A DNA stretch of 8,936 bases, from contig JBEKAN010000173.1 in assembly GCA_050015895.1 (NCBI GenBank), positions 1 to 8,936 of the forward strand, given 5' to 3'. Origin of the DNA: JBEKOF01 sp050015895 (GTDB taxonomy: Bacteria > Verrucomicrobiota > Verrucomicrobiia > Limisphaerales > Palsa-1400). The translations under genes and the position numbers were made by a program. Below, one piece after another: positions 1-6,825 of the stretch (positions are counted from its first letter, which is position 1; the number at the start of each line of letters is the position of its first letter). The notes beneath the pieces were generated by a model. It searched no databases, was not told the DNA's origin, and worked only from the letters and a program-made list of their open reading frames with translations.

Positions 1-1
1 C

Positions 2-1003
2 GTCGGGCCGCTTTTGCAGGAGAATCGGCAGGGCGGCGTCGAAATCCTCAATGGCCTTTTTCTTGGCCTCGAAATTGCCGTCCTCGCCATACATGTCGGT
101 GTATTTGTAGTGGATGAAGAAATAGTCGTAGTTGTCGAATTCCGCCACGTAACGCTGAAATTGTTCGGCGATGGTTTGCGGGCCTTGAATAATGGTCATG
201 CCCACCAGTTGGGCCAGACCCTTGTACATGGGATAAACGGCCAGGCAGGCGGGTTTGAGGCTGTAACGCTGCTGAAAGAGCGGAATGGCCGGCTGATGGG
301 CGATGCCCCGCAACAGGAAACCGTTGGCGGGGTGCTTCCCGGCAAGGACCGGCAGGGCCTTCTGGTAGAATTCGGCCACCAACGCGGCGGTCTTCTTTTG
401 TTTGGCGGATTTGGGATTGACCGGCCTGGCCACGGGCACCAAGACGCCTTCCCGGTTCGGGTCCGCGTCGGTGAGCGGGCCTTCCAATCCCGGCGCGCGA
501 AAGATGACGACAAAGCGATGGCCTTTGCCCGCTTTGATGATGACCTCGGCATCGCCGATGTTTTTGACCTTGCTGGAAAGCAGCGCGCAGAGTTCCTCGG
601 TGACTTTGGTCTCAACGCGGCCGGCGCGGCGGTCGGTGACGACGCCTCTTTCGTTCAGGGTGCAGAAATTGGCGCGGGCGGCGATGTCGCCGGCCTTCAA
701 CTCCACGCCCAGACCGAGGGCTTCGATGACGCCGCGGCCGACTTCGTATTCGAGAGGATCATAGCCAAAGAGGCCCAGATGCCCCGGCCCGCTGCCGGGC
801 GTGACGCCGGGAGCGACGGGGATCATGCGGCCCTGGGCGCCGAGGCGGGCCAGCGGATCAAGGTTCGGCGTTTTGGCGGCTTCCAGCGGGGTGAGAAAGT
901 TTTGTTCCTGGGTCGCGATGTCGCCCAGGCCGTCGAGCACGACGAGCGCGATTTTGGCTTTGGTTTTGACGGTCAGTTTTGAATAAAGATTGTCGAGGTT
1001 CAT
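2..1003 (-). CDS. apgM: 2,3-bisphosphoglycerate-independent phosphoglycerate mutase, archaeal type (3' end outside window)
   Basis: This enzyme interconverts 3- and 2-phosphoglycerate in cytoplasmic glycolysis and gluconeogenesis without 2,3-bisphosphoglycerate. It belongs to the alkaline phosphatase/metal-dependent phosphomutase superfamily. The reading frame from the ATG at 1001-1003 stays open to the left edge, giving 334 residues of a family usually near 400, so only the C-terminus is missing. Visible motifs are VVLDGLGD (residues 21-28, metal-binding Asp24), TPGSGPGHLGLFGYDP (68-83, with Ser71 as the expected phosphorylated nucleophile), the EVGRG stretch at 87-91, and HYKYTDMYGEDGNFEAK (298-314), which carries the late His/Asp metal ligands. 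The loop reads SGPGHL where archaeal members usually have SDTAHL. No Shine-Dalgarno sequence precedes the start, but the N-terminus lies correctly before the first beta strand. The gene is divergent from the ABC ATPase gene. The family assignment is secure; the residue roles are by family analogy. Confidence 0.95.
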   Translation of the reverse strand, partial: MNLDNLYSKLTVKTKAKIALVVLDGLGDIATQEQNFLTPLEAAKTPNLDPLARLGAQGRMIPVAPGVTPGSGPGHLGLFGYDPLEYEVGRGVIEALGLGVELKAGDIAARANFCTLNERGVVTDRRAGRVETKVTEELCALLSSKVKNIGDAEVIIKAGKGHRFVVIFRAPGLEGPLTDADPNREGVLVPVARPVNPKSAKQKKTAALVAEFYQKALPVLAGKHPANGFLLRGIAHQPAIPLFQQRYSLKPACLAVYPMYKGLAQLVGMTIIQGPQTIAEQFQRYVAEFDNYDYFFIHYKYTDMYGEDGNFEAKKKAIEDFDAALPILLQKRPD

Positions 1004-1028
1004 AAATGCGGGAATTTCCCGTGCGGGG

Positions 1029-1057
1029 ATGATGCGGGCACGACGGCGCGGTGTCAA
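1029..1057 (-). promoter_or_regulatory. Putative sigma70 promoter of apgM
   Basis: Reading leftwards, a perfect -35 box TTGACA (1052-1057) is followed by a 17-bp spacer and a -10-like CATCAT (1029-1034, four of six consensus bases). Transcription would start near 1022, giving a leader of roughly 20 bases before the apgM ATG. The leader holds a short symmetric sequence, GGGAAATTCCC (1010-1020). Position, spacing and the perfect -35 box support the call; the -10 box is weak. Confidence 0.5.
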
Positions 1058-1092
1058 GGGTGGGGTGCGAGGGAAGGAGGGTTGGGTTCCCC

Positions 1093-1162
1093 TCCTAATC
1101 TTAATCCTAATCCTAATCCAGCCCCACCGGACTGAGGATTAGGATTAGGATTAAGATTAGGA
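1093..1162. repeat. Perfect 27-bp inverted repeat made of TAATCC hexamers
   Basis: The left arm (1093-1119) and right arm (1136-1162) are exact reverse complements over 27 bp, separated by a 16-base GC-rich spacer (1120-1135). Each arm is a short tandem array of the hexamer TAATCC (reverse complement GGATTA) with one variant unit, TAATCT. The variant is mirrored at the same place in both arms. Pairing stops at both ends: C1092 faces A1163, and A1120 faces A1135. The element is AT-rich compared with the surrounding DNA and lies between the divergent apgM and ABC ATPase genes, upstream of the apgM promoter. No T-run follows the stem in either direction, so it does not look like an ordinary terminator. 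It could be a cruciform or RNA hairpin, a regulator site, or a dispersed genomic repeat. Confidence 0.9.
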
Positions 1163-1241
1163 AAACACACAAAGAGAATTGAATGGCCGCGGGTGAAAGG
1201 TCTGCGCTGGACATCGCGGGGGCGGGAATCGAAAATCAGGC

Positions 1242-2360
1242 ATGGCTCGACTGGTTCTTGAGAAGGTGGCGAAACGCTTTTCCGGCCCGCGCCGGGAGAA
1301 GATCGGCGCGGTGCGGGATCTTGACCTGACGGTCGAGGACGGGGAGTTGCTGGTCATCGTCGGGCCTTCGGGGTGCGGCAAGACGACGACGCTGCGGCTG
1401 ATCGCGGGATTGGAAACGCCGGACGCCGGGCGCATTTTTTTGGACGGGAAACCTTTGGCGGGGGTCGAGCCGAAGGACCGGGATGTGGCGATGGTGTTCC
1501 AGAATCACGCGCTTTTTCCCCACTTGACGGTGTGGGAGAATCTGGCTCTGGGGTTGCGGCTGCGGAAATTCCCGCGCGCGGAGATCGGGGAGCGGGTGAA
1601 AGGGGCGGCGGAAATGCTGGGCCTGACGGGGCTGCTGGAACGGCGGCCCACGGAGTTGTCCGGCGGGGAATGCCAGCGGACGGCGCTGGGCCGGGCGCTG
1701 GTGCGGCGCCCGCGCGTGTTTCTGCTGGACGAACCGCTCTCCAATCTGGACGCGCCGCTGCGCCTGCAGTTGCGCGGGGAGATCGCCCGGCTGCGGCGGC
1801 GGCTGGGCGCGACGATGATATTTGTGACGCATGACCAGGCGGAGGCCCTGGCGCTGGCGGACCGGGTGGCGGTGATGCAGGAGGGCGCGTTGCGACAAGT
1901 GGCGCGGCCGGTGGAACTTTACCAACGCCCCGCCAGCCGTTTTGTGGCGGGGTTCATTGGCGCGCCGCCGATGAATTTCTTTGAGGGCGCGCTGGAGGAA
2001 AGGAACGGAGCGCTGGTGTTTCAGGAGCGCGCGGGAAAGGGACCGGCCTTTTGCGTGGCATTGACAAAGGCCGGCGGATTGCGCGAGCCGGCCGGGCGGG
2101 CGGTGACTCTCGGACTGCGCCCGGAGCATATCGTCACGGCGTCGGAGGGCGATGGAACGGTGGTGGTGCGGGCGCTGCTGGAACGGGTCGAACCGGGCGG
2201 GGCGGAGAGCCTTTTGTATTATTCCAATGGCAATCACTCTTTTGTGGCGCGCCGTCCGGGGGAAGGCGCGCCCCGGGCGGGCGAAACCGTGGCGCTGCGC
2301 TTTGACATGGATCACGCGCGGTTTTTCGACCCGGTCACAGGCGCGGCGGTCGGAGGTTGA
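1242..2360 (+). CDS. ABC transporter ATP-binding protein, MalK/UgpC (carbohydrate importer) family
   Basis: This is the cytoplasmic ATPase subunit of a type I importer, probably for sugars or glycerol phosphate. It has 372 residues, the normal length for the MalK/UgpC group. Visible motifs are Walker A GPSGCGKT (41-48), Q-loop Gln87 in VFQNHALFPHLTVWEN, signature LSGGE (139-143), Walker B VFLLDE (159-164), D-loop SNLD (167-170) and H-loop His197 in THDQAEA. A C-terminal TOBE/OB region follows (about 240-372) with the family motif GLRPEHI (291-297). The signature ends in Glu where MalK-type proteins normally have Gln. The start fits the usual beginning of the first strand (LVLEKVAKRF), although only a weak TCAGG lies just upstream. 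No permease or binding-protein gene is adjacent, so it may be a shared ATPase like MsmK or MsiK (inference). Fe3+, putrescine or sulfate importer ATPases have similar architecture, so the substrate is not certain. Confidence 0.92.
   Translation: MARLVLEKVAKRFSGPRREKIGAVRDLDLTVEDGELLVIVGPSGCGKTTTLRLIAGLETPDAGRIFLDGKPLAGVEPKDRDVAMVFQNHALFPHLTVWENLALGLRLRKFPRAEIGERVKGAAEMLGLTGLLERRPTELSGGECQRTALGRALVRRPRVFLLDEPLSNLDAPLRLQLRGEIARLRRRLGATMIFVTHDQAEALALADRVAVMQEGALRQVARPVELYQRPASRFVAGFIGAPPMNFFEGALEERNGALVFQERAGKGPAFCVALTKAGGLREPAGRAVTLGLRPEHIVTASEGDGTVVVRALLERVEPGGAESLLYYSNGNHSFVARRPGEGAPRAGETVALRFDMDHARFFDPVTGAAVGG
2352..2356 (+). promoter_or_regulatory. Strong Shine-Dalgarno site for the small downstream gene
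   Basis: GGAGG lies 10 bases before the ATG at 2367, inside the last codons of the ABC ATPase gene and directly before its TGA stop (2358-2360). It is the clearest ribosome binding site in the window. It fixes the downstream start codon and indicates that the two genes are co-transcribed and translationally coupled. Confidence 0.75.
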
Positions 2361-2366
2361 TTTGTA

Positions 2367-2753
2367 ATGGGCTTTTTTCAAAGAGCGAAGACATTGGCTG
2401 AGGTCGCCAACCATATTCTGGAGGGGGCCGACGCGGGAATGGAAGTCAAGGATTTCCTCCACGAATTCCAGGACAGCGGCTCTCCTGCCATGCTGCGAGA
2501 GGCTCCTCCGGTGCTGGCGGCGTTGGTGGACAAGGGCGACATGTTGGACGCCTTCTTGCAAGCGCTCGCGGAATATCTCGCTACGAAGATAAATTGCGAT
2601 CCACCGGAATGGACACGCCCGGCCAAGCAGTTGGCGGAGCCGTGGTTTGCCTCGCCGGGCGTGGCCATCCGAAACTATCTGCTGCTCAGCAGCCCGGCGC
2701 CATTCCGCAGCCGGAATCTGTTCATTGACGAAGATTCGCTCATCGTTGTCTGA
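2367..2753 (+). CDS. Small hypothetical protein coupled to the ABC ATPase gene
   Basis: The product has 128 residues and looks soluble: no signal peptide or membrane segment is visible. The N-terminal two thirds (about 1-75) is rich in predicted helix, with stretches such as FFQRAKTLAEVANHILEGAD and ALVDKGDMLDAFLQALAEYL. The C-terminal part carries a distinctive pattern: PPEWTRPAKQLAEPWF (79-94), then a short helix, then LLLSSPAPFRSRNLFIDEDSL (105-125). From memory, an unnamed family of small bacterial proteins shares a W-x(n)-PWF ... SP-x-x-FR-x-RN-x-F layout, and some members sit beside nucleotidyltransferase-like genes. That recollection is unverified and no such partner is present here. 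The start follows a strong ribosome binding site only 6 bases after the ATPase stop. I do not recognise a function. Confidence 0.8.
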   Translation: MGFFQRAKTLAEVANHILEGADAGMEVKDFLHEFQDSGSPAMLREAPPVLAALVDKGDMLDAFLQALAEYLATKINCDPPEWTRPAKQLAEPWFASPGVAIRNYLLLSSPAPFRSRNLFIDEDSLIVV

Positions 2754-2759
2754 TCAATC

Positions 2760-5700
2760 TTACTCGCGGGCGAGGGTGACGGACATGAGGCCGATGACGA
2801 CTTCGTTGGCGAGGGTGCGGACGGTCAGGGACTTGAGTTCTTTGCCGGGATCGAGCGGGAGATCGAGGATGGTCGCCTCGCCGCCGGACACTTTGCCGCC
2901 GCGGCCTTTGAAGGTCGCGGCGTCAAGAATACGAACGGCGCCGGTCCTCAAGCTCACGCGCGGAGGAATGGGATCGGGGCGGCGGAAGGCGAAGTCGTCA
3001 ATAAAATAGTCCTGGTCAATGGGCCACCAGGTGGTGGGGTTGCGCAGGGCTAGGCGGGCGGTCGAGCCGTCGGTGTAGGTGACGACGACCTCGCCGTTGT
3101 CGAAGCGGCTCTGCATGGGATTGGAGGAGCCGGCCATGAGGAGGCAGGCGCGCGAGGCTTTGCCGGAGAGGGGCACGGAGATTTCGCGCGGATAATTGTT
3201 CCATTGCGAGGTGAAGGCGATGTTGTTGGCCCCGCCTTGGCCGGGAGTCTGGAAGGGAACACCCATGGGAGTCAGGAAACGACCGCCGTTTTTGCTTGAC
3301 GATGCGCGCAGCCCCGAGTCGTCCACATCGAAGCTGACCGTGTAAGAGCACCAAGTGCCGATGCCCTGCTTGGGAATCGCCAGCGAGCAGAACGGCGAGC
3401 GGGGCGCGAGATACTGGTTGCGGAAAATCTGCGTGACTTTGTCGTTGAACACCGGCTTGAGGTCCACCATGTCCCACTTGGAGGACGAGGCGTTTGTCGC
3501 CAGCTTCCAGTTCGGGACCACACCCTCGACGGGTTGACCGAGGGGGAACTCGAGGACCAGATGGGTGGAGCCGGGCAAAAGTCCCTTCGCCGCCAGAACG
3601 ATTTCGTCCGACTCGGCGAATGCAGACGCTTGGAGCCTGGTATGGACAACATCGCCGCCAACGCGTATGGCAATCATGCGACCATCAGCTTCTGGGGTGT
3701 TGTTGCGAACACGGAAACGGAGATGGGTGGCGTCTTGCGTCTCCACCGGGAGAACCTCATACGCGGGCCGGATTTCAAACGACGTTGGCAACCACCAAGT
3801 CAGCGCGCCTTGTTGCACTTTGGCGAAGACGGTGCGATGGCCCAATGTTCCCGCCGCCGTGGCGCGGAATGAATTGGAAGCCTTTGTCAGTTGGCTCAAC
3901 GCGCCCTGGGGGTCGGCGATGTCAAGCAATCGGGCCGCGCCGAACTCGGCATGAATTTCCCGGCTCTTTGCGGCGATGGCCGGGGTAGTCGCCAGAGCGG
4001 GTTTTTCGCCCGTCCATGTGATGACGACTTGCTGGCGTGGAGCGGAGGGACTTTGAATTTCCACGCGCGGAGAGCCGACGGAGTCCTCGATCATCCGCCA
4101 CTTTGCGGCCGCGCCGTTGACGGTGACGCTGGCAATGTTGTCGCGCAAGGCGACGACCTGGAGGCGCAAGGCCATCGGCTTGGGAAACGCCGACTCGACC
4201 GTGTAAGTCTCCGTCAGACCGGCGCGCTGGAAGGCGAAGTTGAAATCGGGGTGGCGCAGGCTGGCGAAGTCCCAGTCCGCCGGGAAGCCGGGGCGGAGGC
4301 GCAGTTCGCCGGCCAGCGCGTCGGGGGCGACGCCGAACAGGCCCTCGACCAGCGCGCGGGAGGTCGTGCCGACGCCGTCGGCGAAATCGCGCTGGGACTC
4401 GCGGCGGTTGGAGTCGTACCAGGTACACATGCCGACGTTGCCGGGGCAGAGGCCGAGGAACATGCTGTCAAGAATACTTCCTTTGAACATGCGGAAGGCC
4501 TCGTCGGCGCGGCCGGCCTGCCAGAAGGCCAGGGCGGTGTGCTGGACTTCGGCCATGACGACGTTGTTGAGGGACCAGGAGTAGGGCATCCAGCTTGTGG
4601 TGGGCAGCGTGTAAAAACCCTCCGGCACGCCCGGGCCGCGGACGGGGATGTGCGCGATCTGGGTGTCCACGTAGCGGGTCGTCTCCCAGGCCTCGAAGGG
4701 CGTTGGGACCTCCGAATCCAGCGTGTGATAAACGGTCCACAAGGCGGCGTTCGGGTGGACGAGCCGCAGTCCGAGCCAGTCCCTCCATTCGGCGTACCAG
4801 CCCTGGTCGGGCAGCCAGAGTTCGCGGCGCATGGCTGTCAAGATGAGATTTGCCTCGCGCTCATAAGGGGCGGGATCCTCGCCGAGGAGGCCGGCCATGC
4901 GGGCGGCCATTTTGTTGTGGTAATAGTTGTAGGCGGTGGAGTGGGCCGCGCCGCCGCCCTCGTATTCCAGGTCGTCGCTGGCCCAGATGGCGGCGTAGGC
5001 CTCGTAGAGGGGCAGGCCGTCCGGGCCGAAGGGGCGGCGGAAGAGGCGGCGCTCCCAGGCCAGATGGCGCACAATGACCGGCCAGACCTTGCGGGCGAAG
5101 GCGAGGTCGCCGGTCCAGAGGAAATGGCGGAAGAGGGCGTCAATATAGACGAGGTTCATGTCGTAGTGCGAGTTGGAGAGGTCGCCGTTGCTGTGCAGGG
5201 ACGGCTCGTTGCGAGAGAGATTGAAGGCCGGATCGGCGGGAAGAATGGCGGCGGGAACCCGGTTCGTGTCCTGTCGCCCGGCCCAATAAGTGAAATCGCG
5301 CAGGGCGCGGTCGTGCCAGCCGAGGTCGTCGTTGAGGTAGTCCCCGCGCCAGCCGAGCAACTTGGCGCGCCAGGCGACAGCGCCGTGCATGACGGCCCCC
5401 TGGCGCTCATCCCACACGCCGTCGCCCGCCATGCAGAGGGCGGCGGCGGCGGCGTTAATGAAAGGGTCGGGGGTGCGGACGACAATTTTTTCCGACAATT
5501 GGCGGCGGTGTTCCTGGGCGGCGGCGAAAAGTATCGGCAAGTCCTGGAGAGCGGGCGCGGAAGAAGACACGGGTTCCGGCGGGGCGTTGGATTCGCCGGG
5601 GCGCGGTCTGGCGACTTCCTGGTAAACGGGCAGATCGGCCGGAGTACCCGCGCCGCCGGCGACGCGCTGCAAAGCCAGAAAGAGGGGCGGACCATTCCGC

Positions 5701-6491
5701 AACGCGACTTGACCGACGACGACGGGCTGCCCGGCGGCGTTGCCCGCCGAGGCCAGAAGGTCGTCCACCGAGGCCCATTTGGTGGCATTGGCCACCGCGA
5801 GTTTGGAGCCGGCCGGCAGGACGCCGGCGATGTTGGCGGGCCTGGAGCGCAGTGTGAATTGACTGCCGTTGAGTTGGATTTCATTGCCCGCGCAGAAGGA
5901 GGGTTGCAACTGGAAGTACTCGGAGATGGGCCGGCCTTCTGTGCCAATGTCGCCGCCGCGGGAGCCTGGCTGGCCGTTGACGCCGCCGTAGGCCCAAACG
6001 AGTTGAAGGCCGTCGGACGCGCCCTGCAATTCCACGCGGACCACCAAGCCATCCGCCGTGTCCATGGGAAGCGCCCCGATTCGCAGTGTCGCGCCGTTGA
6101 GGAGGGGATCGTGGATTTCGTAGGTCATGCGGCCCTGGGTGTAGCGCGCGACCACTAGTTGGGCGGCGGAGAGCCATTTTGCGCCGGAGGCGCTCTTGAG
6201 GCCGAGACGAAGATTGCCGCCGCGTCCGGGCAGATAGAGGGAGAACTCCGGTTTGTCGCCCGCGTCCACGCGAAAGGCGGAGTTGTGGCCGTAAAGGGGT
6301 CGGTTGAAAAACTCGGCGCCATTGGTGATGACAAAATCCGAGCTGTCGGGAGTGTAGCGCAAGGGGCGGGCGATCTGGTTTTCGAGGATGGGAGTGGCGG
6401 CCACGGCAGCGAGGGCCGCGAATGGAGCCAATAAAGCGGCCAGTTTCCGCAAGAAAGCGCGGGCGCCGGCCTTGGGAGGGTGGAGTTGCAT
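2760..6491 (-). CDS. Secreted DUF4450-type six-hairpin glycoside hydrolase candidate
   Basis: The product has 1243 residues. The start at 6491 gives a Sec signal peptide: basic RAFLRK (11-16), a hydrophobic core rich in Ala and Leu (17-31), and likely cleavage after AVA or AVAA (about 31-32). An upstream ATG at 6752 would add 87 residues of non-coding character placed before the signal, including repeat-derived sequence, and is unlikely. Regions in order are an N-terminal beta-rich domain (about 33-290) with NRPLYGHNSAFRVDAGDKP and EFSLYLPGRGGNLRLG typical of DUF4450 proteins, a Pro/Ser-rich linker (about 292-316), and an alpha/alpha-barrel of glycosidase type (about 340-735) with GWRGDYLNDDLGWHDR, NSHYDMNLVYIDALF and acidic SDDLEYEGGG. 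A beta domain follows (736-830), then further beta modules (about 840-1243) with NYPREISVPLSGKA, MAGSSNPMQSRFDNGE and TTWWPIDQDYF. It is probably exported to cleave plant or algal glycans. Substrate and catalytic residues cannot be assigned from the sequence alone. The length fits full-length family members as I remember them. Confidence 0.85.
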   Translation of the reverse strand: MQLHPPKAGARAFLRKLAALLAPFAALAAVAATPILENQIARPLRYTPDSSDFVITNGAEFFNRPLYGHNSAFRVDAGDKPEFSLYLPGRGGNLRLGLKSASGAKWLSAAQLVVARYTQGRMTYEIHDPLLNGATLRIGALPMDTADGLVVRVELQGASDGLQLVWAYGGVNGQPGSRGGDIGTEGRPISEYFQLQPSFCAGNEIQLNGSQFTLRSRPANIAGVLPAGSKLAVANATKWASVDDLLASAGNAAGQPVVVGQVALRNGPPLFLALQRVAGGAGTPADLPVYQEVARPRPGESNAPPEPVSSSAPALQDLPILFAAAQEHRRQLSEKIVVRTPDPFINAAAAALCMAGDGVWDERQGAVMHGAVAWRAKLLGWRGDYLNDDLGWHDRALRDFTYWAGRQDTNRVPAAILPADPAFNLSRNEPSLHSNGDLSNSHYDMNLVYIDALFRHFLWTGDLAFARKVWPVIVRHLAWERRLFRRPFGPDGLPLYEAYAAIWASDDLEYEGGGAAHSTAYNYYHNKMAARMAGLLGEDPAPYEREANLILTAMRRELWLPDQGWYAEWRDWLGLRLVHPNAALWTVYHTLDSEVPTPFEAWETTRYVDTQIAHIPVRGPGVPEGFYTLPTTSWMPYSWSLNNVVMAEVQHTALAFWQAGRADEAFRMFKGSILDSMFLGLCPGNVGMCTWYDSNRRESQRDFADGVGTTSRALVEGLFGVAPDALAGELRLRPGFPADWDFASLRHPDFNFAFQRAGLTETYTVESAFPKPMALRLQVVALRDNIASVTVNGAAAKWRMIEDSVGSPRVEIQSPSAPRQQVVITWTGEKPALATTPAIAAKSREIHAEFGAARLLDIADPQGALSQLTKASNSFRATAAGTLGHRTVFAKVQQGALTWWLPTSFEIRPAYEVLPVETQDATHLRFRVRNNTPEADGRMIAIRVGGDVVHTRLQASAFAESDEIVLAAKGLLPGSTHLVLEFPLGQPVEGVVPNWKLATNASSSKWDMVDLKPVFNDKVTQIFRNQYLAPRSPFCSLAIPKQGIGTWCSYTVSFDVDDSGLRASSSKNGGRFLTPMGVPFQTPGQGGANNIAFTSQWNNYPREISVPLSGKASRACLLMAGSSNPMQSRFDNGEVVVTYTDGSTARLALRNPTTWWPIDQDYFIDDFAFRRPDPIPPRVSLRTGAVRILDAATFKGRGGKVSGGEATILDLPLDPGKELKSLTVRTLANEVVIGLMSVTLARE

Positions 6492-6606
6492 AAATGCTTG
6501 GCGTTGTGGATACCGCAAAAGGCGGGTCAGGGCGAATCCTTTTTCCAGGGACCGGCGGAAAAGACGCGGTGATATGGCCCCAAACGGCCTTTTTGATGAA
6601 AAAATA

Positions 6607-6636
6607 GCACGATTATGTGCGATTATGCACGATTGG
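6607..6636. promoter_or_regulatory. Three 10-bp direct repeats, candidate operator of the glycosidase gene
   Basis: Three consecutive decamers, GCACGATTAT, GTGCGATTAT and GCACGATTGG, each differ from the first at two positions. The half-sites alternate GCAC-N6-GTGC-N6-GCAC, so the array also contains two overlapping inverted repeats. It lies about 115 bases upstream of the chosen glycosidase start. On the minus strand it contains two -10-like CATAAT hexamers, so bound protein could overlap a promoter. One-turn spacing suits cooperative binding on one DNA face. No regulator gene is in the window to assign to it. Confidence 0.5.
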
Positions 6637-6735
6637 ACATGGTTGAGCGGACAGTCGGCAGTGGGGAACGACCGGCGGACGGAGCGCAAGGTTTTGCTTT
6701 TTTTGCCATCTGGGGTCATGGGGGGGATATTTTTA

Positions 6736-6778
6736 CCTTTATTAACCTTCATTAACCTTCATTAGCCTTCATTGGCCT
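6736..6778. repeat. 10-bp tandem repeat, four copies of CCTTCATTAA
   Basis: Four successive decamers, CCTTTATTAA, CCTTCATTAA, CCTTCATTAG and CCTTCATTGG, are followed by a partial CCT. On the minus strand the unit reads TTAATGAAGG. The copies diverge progressively towards the right. The array lies about 245 bases upstream of the glycosidase start. A spurious ATG at 6750-6752 falls within it. It may be a slippage-prone simple repeat or a helically phased protein-binding array. Confidence 0.85.
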
Positions 6779-6811
6779 GTTCGCATTGGGGTTCCTGTGA
6801 ACGAGTCCTGG

Positions 6812-6825
6812 CTTTAACGATAAAG
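6812..6825. repeat. Short AT-rich inverted repeat CTTTA-ACGA-TAAAG
   Basis: A perfect 5-bp inverted repeat with a 4-base spacer lies in the glycosidase upstream region. It is too short to be significant alone, but it is a possible dyad operator in a region with two other repeat arrays. Confidence 0.3.

Noticed and set aside
14..982. 322-codon open frame on the plus strand
   Set aside because: It lies opposite apgM, whose frame carries clear family motifs. The plus-strand translation shows no domain pattern and reflects GC-rich codon bias.
1183..1329. Short ORF (about 48 codons) overlapping the start of the ABC ATPase gene in another frame
   Set aside because: There is no convincing ribosome binding site beyond a purine-rich AAAGAGA, no recognisable motif, and most of it overlaps a certain gene.
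1236..2561. 441-codon open frame on the minus strand
   Set aside because: It is antisense to the ABC ATPase and small genes and is very rich in Arg, Gln, His and Pro. It is a shadow frame.
3891..6158. 755-codon open frame on the plus strand
   Set aside because: It is antisense to the glycosidase gene. The translation is Gly/Val/Ala/Glu-rich with no recognisable motif, as expected from the complement of a GC-rich coding strand.
6573..6595. Rightward terminator-like GGCC-CCAAAC-GGCC followed by TTTTT
   Set aside because: The stem is only 4 bp and no rightward gene ends nearby.
6492..6752. Upstream extension of the glycosidase from an ATG at 6752
   Set aside because: It begins inside a tandem repeat, would place 87 polar and basic residues ahead of a clear signal peptide, and crosses the candidate operator region.
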